Assembly: GCA_963712655.1 (NCBI GenBank)
Contig: CAVQIT010000008.1
Coordinates: 992,001-1,056,000 of the forward strand
Direction of reading: 5' to 3'
DNA from: Pollutimonas sp963712655
GTDB lineage: Bacteria; Pseudomonadota; Gammaproteobacteria; Burkholderiales; Burkholderiaceae_B
DNA length: 64,000 nucleotides
The notes beneath the pieces were generated by a model. It saw nothing but the letters and a program-made list of their open reading frames with translations. It searched no databases and was not told the origin of the DNA. The position numbers were made by a program, and so were the translations under genes. Shown here in pieces: positions 62,536 through 64,000 of this stretch; the stretch's first letter is position 1; every line of letters begins with the position of its first letter.

Positions 62536-64000
62536 ATGAACCCCATGAAAGCTTCACCACGCGGCGCCGACATGCTGGTCCGGTCCATCCGGCAGGCGGG
62601 CATAGGCACGATTTTCACCCTCTCGGGCAACCACATCATGCCGGTATTCGATGCCATCCTGGACGAAAATCTGGACCTGGTGCATACGCGTCACGAAGGC
62701 GCCGCGGTTCATATGGCGGATGCGTGGGCACGCCTGACCGGCGGGGTGGGGCTGGCTTTGGTGACCGGAGGGCCGGGGCACGCCAATGCCATATCGGCCT
62801 TGTATACGGCATTCCAGTCGGAATCGCCCGTGGTGCTGCTGTCGGGCCATGCGCCGCTGACCCAGGCCGGCTGGGGCGCGTTCCAGGAAATGGACCAGGT
62901 CGCCATGGCGCAGCCCGTCGTCAAGGCGGCCTGGGCGGCCAATAGCGCCGATACCTTGGCCGCGGATTTCGCCAAGGCCTGCCGCATTGCCCGATCGGGG
63001 CGTCCGGGACCCGTGCATTTAAGCCTGCCGACCGATGTGCTGGAAGGGTTGGCCGGCCAGACCGCGCTGCCCGAATCTTCCCGCTACGAAGCGCAGGCCC
63101 AGCCGCTTTCAGGCGCCGCGGCCGAAGCGCTGTTGGACCGCCTGCGGCAGGCAAGCCGGCCGTTGATCCTGCTGGGGCCGCAGGGCCTGACCGATGCGGG
63201 GCGCGGCGCCGTGGCGCGGCTTGAAGCCGTATTGGGCTTGCCCGTGGTCGCCACGGAAAGCCCGCGCGGCAGCAACGACCCCAGCCTGGGCGCGTTTGCT
63301 CCGTTGCTGGGCAGCGTGGATTGTGTCCTGCTGCTGGGCAAGCGCCTGGACTTTACCCTGGGTTTTGGAAAGGCGCCGGTATTTTCCGAGGGCTGCGTTT
63401 TCCTGCAGGTGGACGCCGACGACGCTGAATTCGACCGCTCCAGAAAGGCGGTGGGGCAGCGCTTGCAAGCCTGCCATCAGGCTGATGCGATACGGGCCCT
63501 GGCCGCATTGGAGCAGGCGGGCAACGACTCCGCCAGCGGCGGACACGCCGGCTGGCTGGCGCAAGTCAGGGACGGCGTGGCGTATCGTCCGCCGGGCTGG
63601 GCGGATTCCAGTCCGGCTCGGCCCAATTCGCTCCATCCGGTCCAGCTTTGCAAGTCGGTCCAAACCTTGCTCGACAGCCATCCCGATGCGGTGCTGGTGG
63701 TGGACGGCGGCGAGTTCGGGCAATGGGCCCAGGCCTGCCTGACGGCTCCGCACCGCGTGATCAATGGCGCGGCGGGGGCTATCGGCGCGGCTTTGCCCAT
63801 GGCGGTGGCCGCCAAGCTTGCCTACCCCGATGCGCCCGTTGTGGCCATGATGGGAGACGGAACATTCGGCTTTCACTGCGCCGAGCTCGACACGGCCTTG
63901 CGTTACGGGGCTCCCATGGTCTGCGTGGTCGGCAATGACGCGCGCTGGAATGCCGAATACCAGATTCAGGTCCGGAATTACGGGGCCGACCGTGTAATAG
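62536..64000 (+). CDS. ThDP-dependent enzyme of the acetolactate synthase/decarboxylase superfamily (3' truncated by window)
   Basis: 488 codons from ATG 62536, open to the right edge. The PYR domain begins GADMLVRSIRQAGIGTIFTLSGNHIMPVFDAI with the catalytic Glu in TRHEGAAVHMADAWARLTGGVG. The central domain follows (RPLILLGPQGLTDAG). The PP domain has VDGGEFGQWAQ and the ThDP motif GDGTFGFHCAELDTALRYG...VVGND (N-D in place of N-N). It is 78 bp after the flavoprotein gene and probably in its operon. Sulfoacetaldehyde acetyltransferase (Xsc) motifs are not evident. A sulfopyruvate or other oxoacid decarboxylase is one possibility and an acyloin synthase another. Confidence 0.85.
   Translation, partial: MNPMKASPRGADMLVRSIRQAGIGTIFTLSGNHIMPVFDAILDENLDLVHTRHEGAAVHMADAWARLTGGVGLALVTGGPGHANAISALYTAFQSESPVVLLSGHAPLTQAGWGAFQEMDQVAMAQPVVKAAWAANSADTLAADFAKACRIARSGRPGPVHLSLPTDVLEGLAGQTALPESSRYEAQAQPLSGAAAEALLDRLRQASRPLILLGPQGLTDAGRGAVARLEAVLGLPVVATESPRGSNDPSLGAFAPLLGSVDCVLLLGKRLDFTLGFGKAPVFSEGCVFLQVDADDAEFDRSRKAVGQRLQACHQADAIRALAALEQAGNDSASGGHAGWLAQVRDGVAYRPPGWADSSPARPNSLHPVQLCKSVQTLLDSHPDAVLVVDGGEFGQWAQACLTAPHRVINGAAGAIGAALPMAVAAKLAYPDAPVVAMMGDGTFGFHCAELDTALRYGAPMVCVVGNDARWNAEYQIQVRNYGADRVI

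Noticed and set aside
62536..64000. Sulfoacetaldehyde acetyltransferase (Xsc) for the last gene
   Set aside because: It shares the ThDP fold, but the PYR-domain sequence does not match the Xsc start I know (HAFGIIGSAFMPISD type). Only the general superfamily is supported.

Overview
The window looks like chromosomal DNA of a GC-rich betaproteobacterium of the order Burkholderiales, most likely family Alcaligenaceae (Bordetella/Pusillimonas-like). The evidence is a cytochrome aa3 gene order that includes DUF2970, DUF2909 and a 36-residue small oxidase assembly protein, a PhaM-type protein, and a Bug-type solute receptor. This is family-level recognition by eye; no database was searched.

Layout. 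1-220: end of a cyclic-nucleotide-binding protein, probably a cation/proton antiporter. 265-3342: a large inverted-repeat intergenic element carrying an IS3-family insertion. 3356-11947 (minus strand): cytochrome c oxidase and haem A cluster coxB, coxA, small assembly protein, DUF2970, coxC, then SURF1, a thioredoxin-like protein, ctaA, ctaB and SCO, with DUF2909 on the plus strand. Most of these genes are broken by single-base frameshifts that look like consensus errors. 12206-19157 (plus): Nudix hydrolase, phaM, glmU, two paralogous DHA2 transporters, a glycosyltransferase. 19163-21816: a second copy of the inverted-repeat element, interrupted by an IS110-family element whose left end can be folded as a bridge RNA. 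21829-28109 (minus): gltD and gltB, again with frameshifts up to about 26.5 kb. 28444-29136: a REP-associated transposase relative without its catalytic residues. 29261-32982: a beta-oxidation gene pair.

34-64 kb looks like an organosulfonate catabolic island and is the most interesting part. (a) An IclR regulator diverges from an operon encoding a fused alpha/beta ThDP E1, a VOC protein, a sulfolactaldehyde-reductase-type enzyme, a lipoyl/alpha-beta-hydrolase protein, and HpsN, HpsO and HpsP of dihydroxypropanesulfonate (DHPS) oxidation. It converges on an aliphatic-sulfonate-type ABC importer. (b) A LysR regulator diverges from enoyl-CoA hydratase, hydroxyacyl-CoA dehydrogenase, thiolase, a glutaryl-CoA-dehydrogenase homologue, an ADP-forming CoA ligase, a Bug receptor and a SauS-like acylating sulfoacetaldehyde dehydrogenase. 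(c) A second LysR regulator diverges from a complete extra set of succinate-dehydrogenase-like subunits, a two-subunit class I fumarase and a ThDP decarboxylase-like enzyme that runs off the window.

One reading unites them. Sulfonates that are isosteric with dicarboxylates (4-sulfobutyrate for glutarate, 3-sulfopropionate for succinate, sulfolactate for malate, sulfopyruvate for oxaloacetate) would be handled by duplicated beta-oxidation and TCA-type enzymes and funnelled to sulfoacetyl-CoA or sulfoacetaldehyde. That pathway is inference. The family assignments are firmer, and no desulfonating enzyme (SuyAB or Xsc) is visible in the window.
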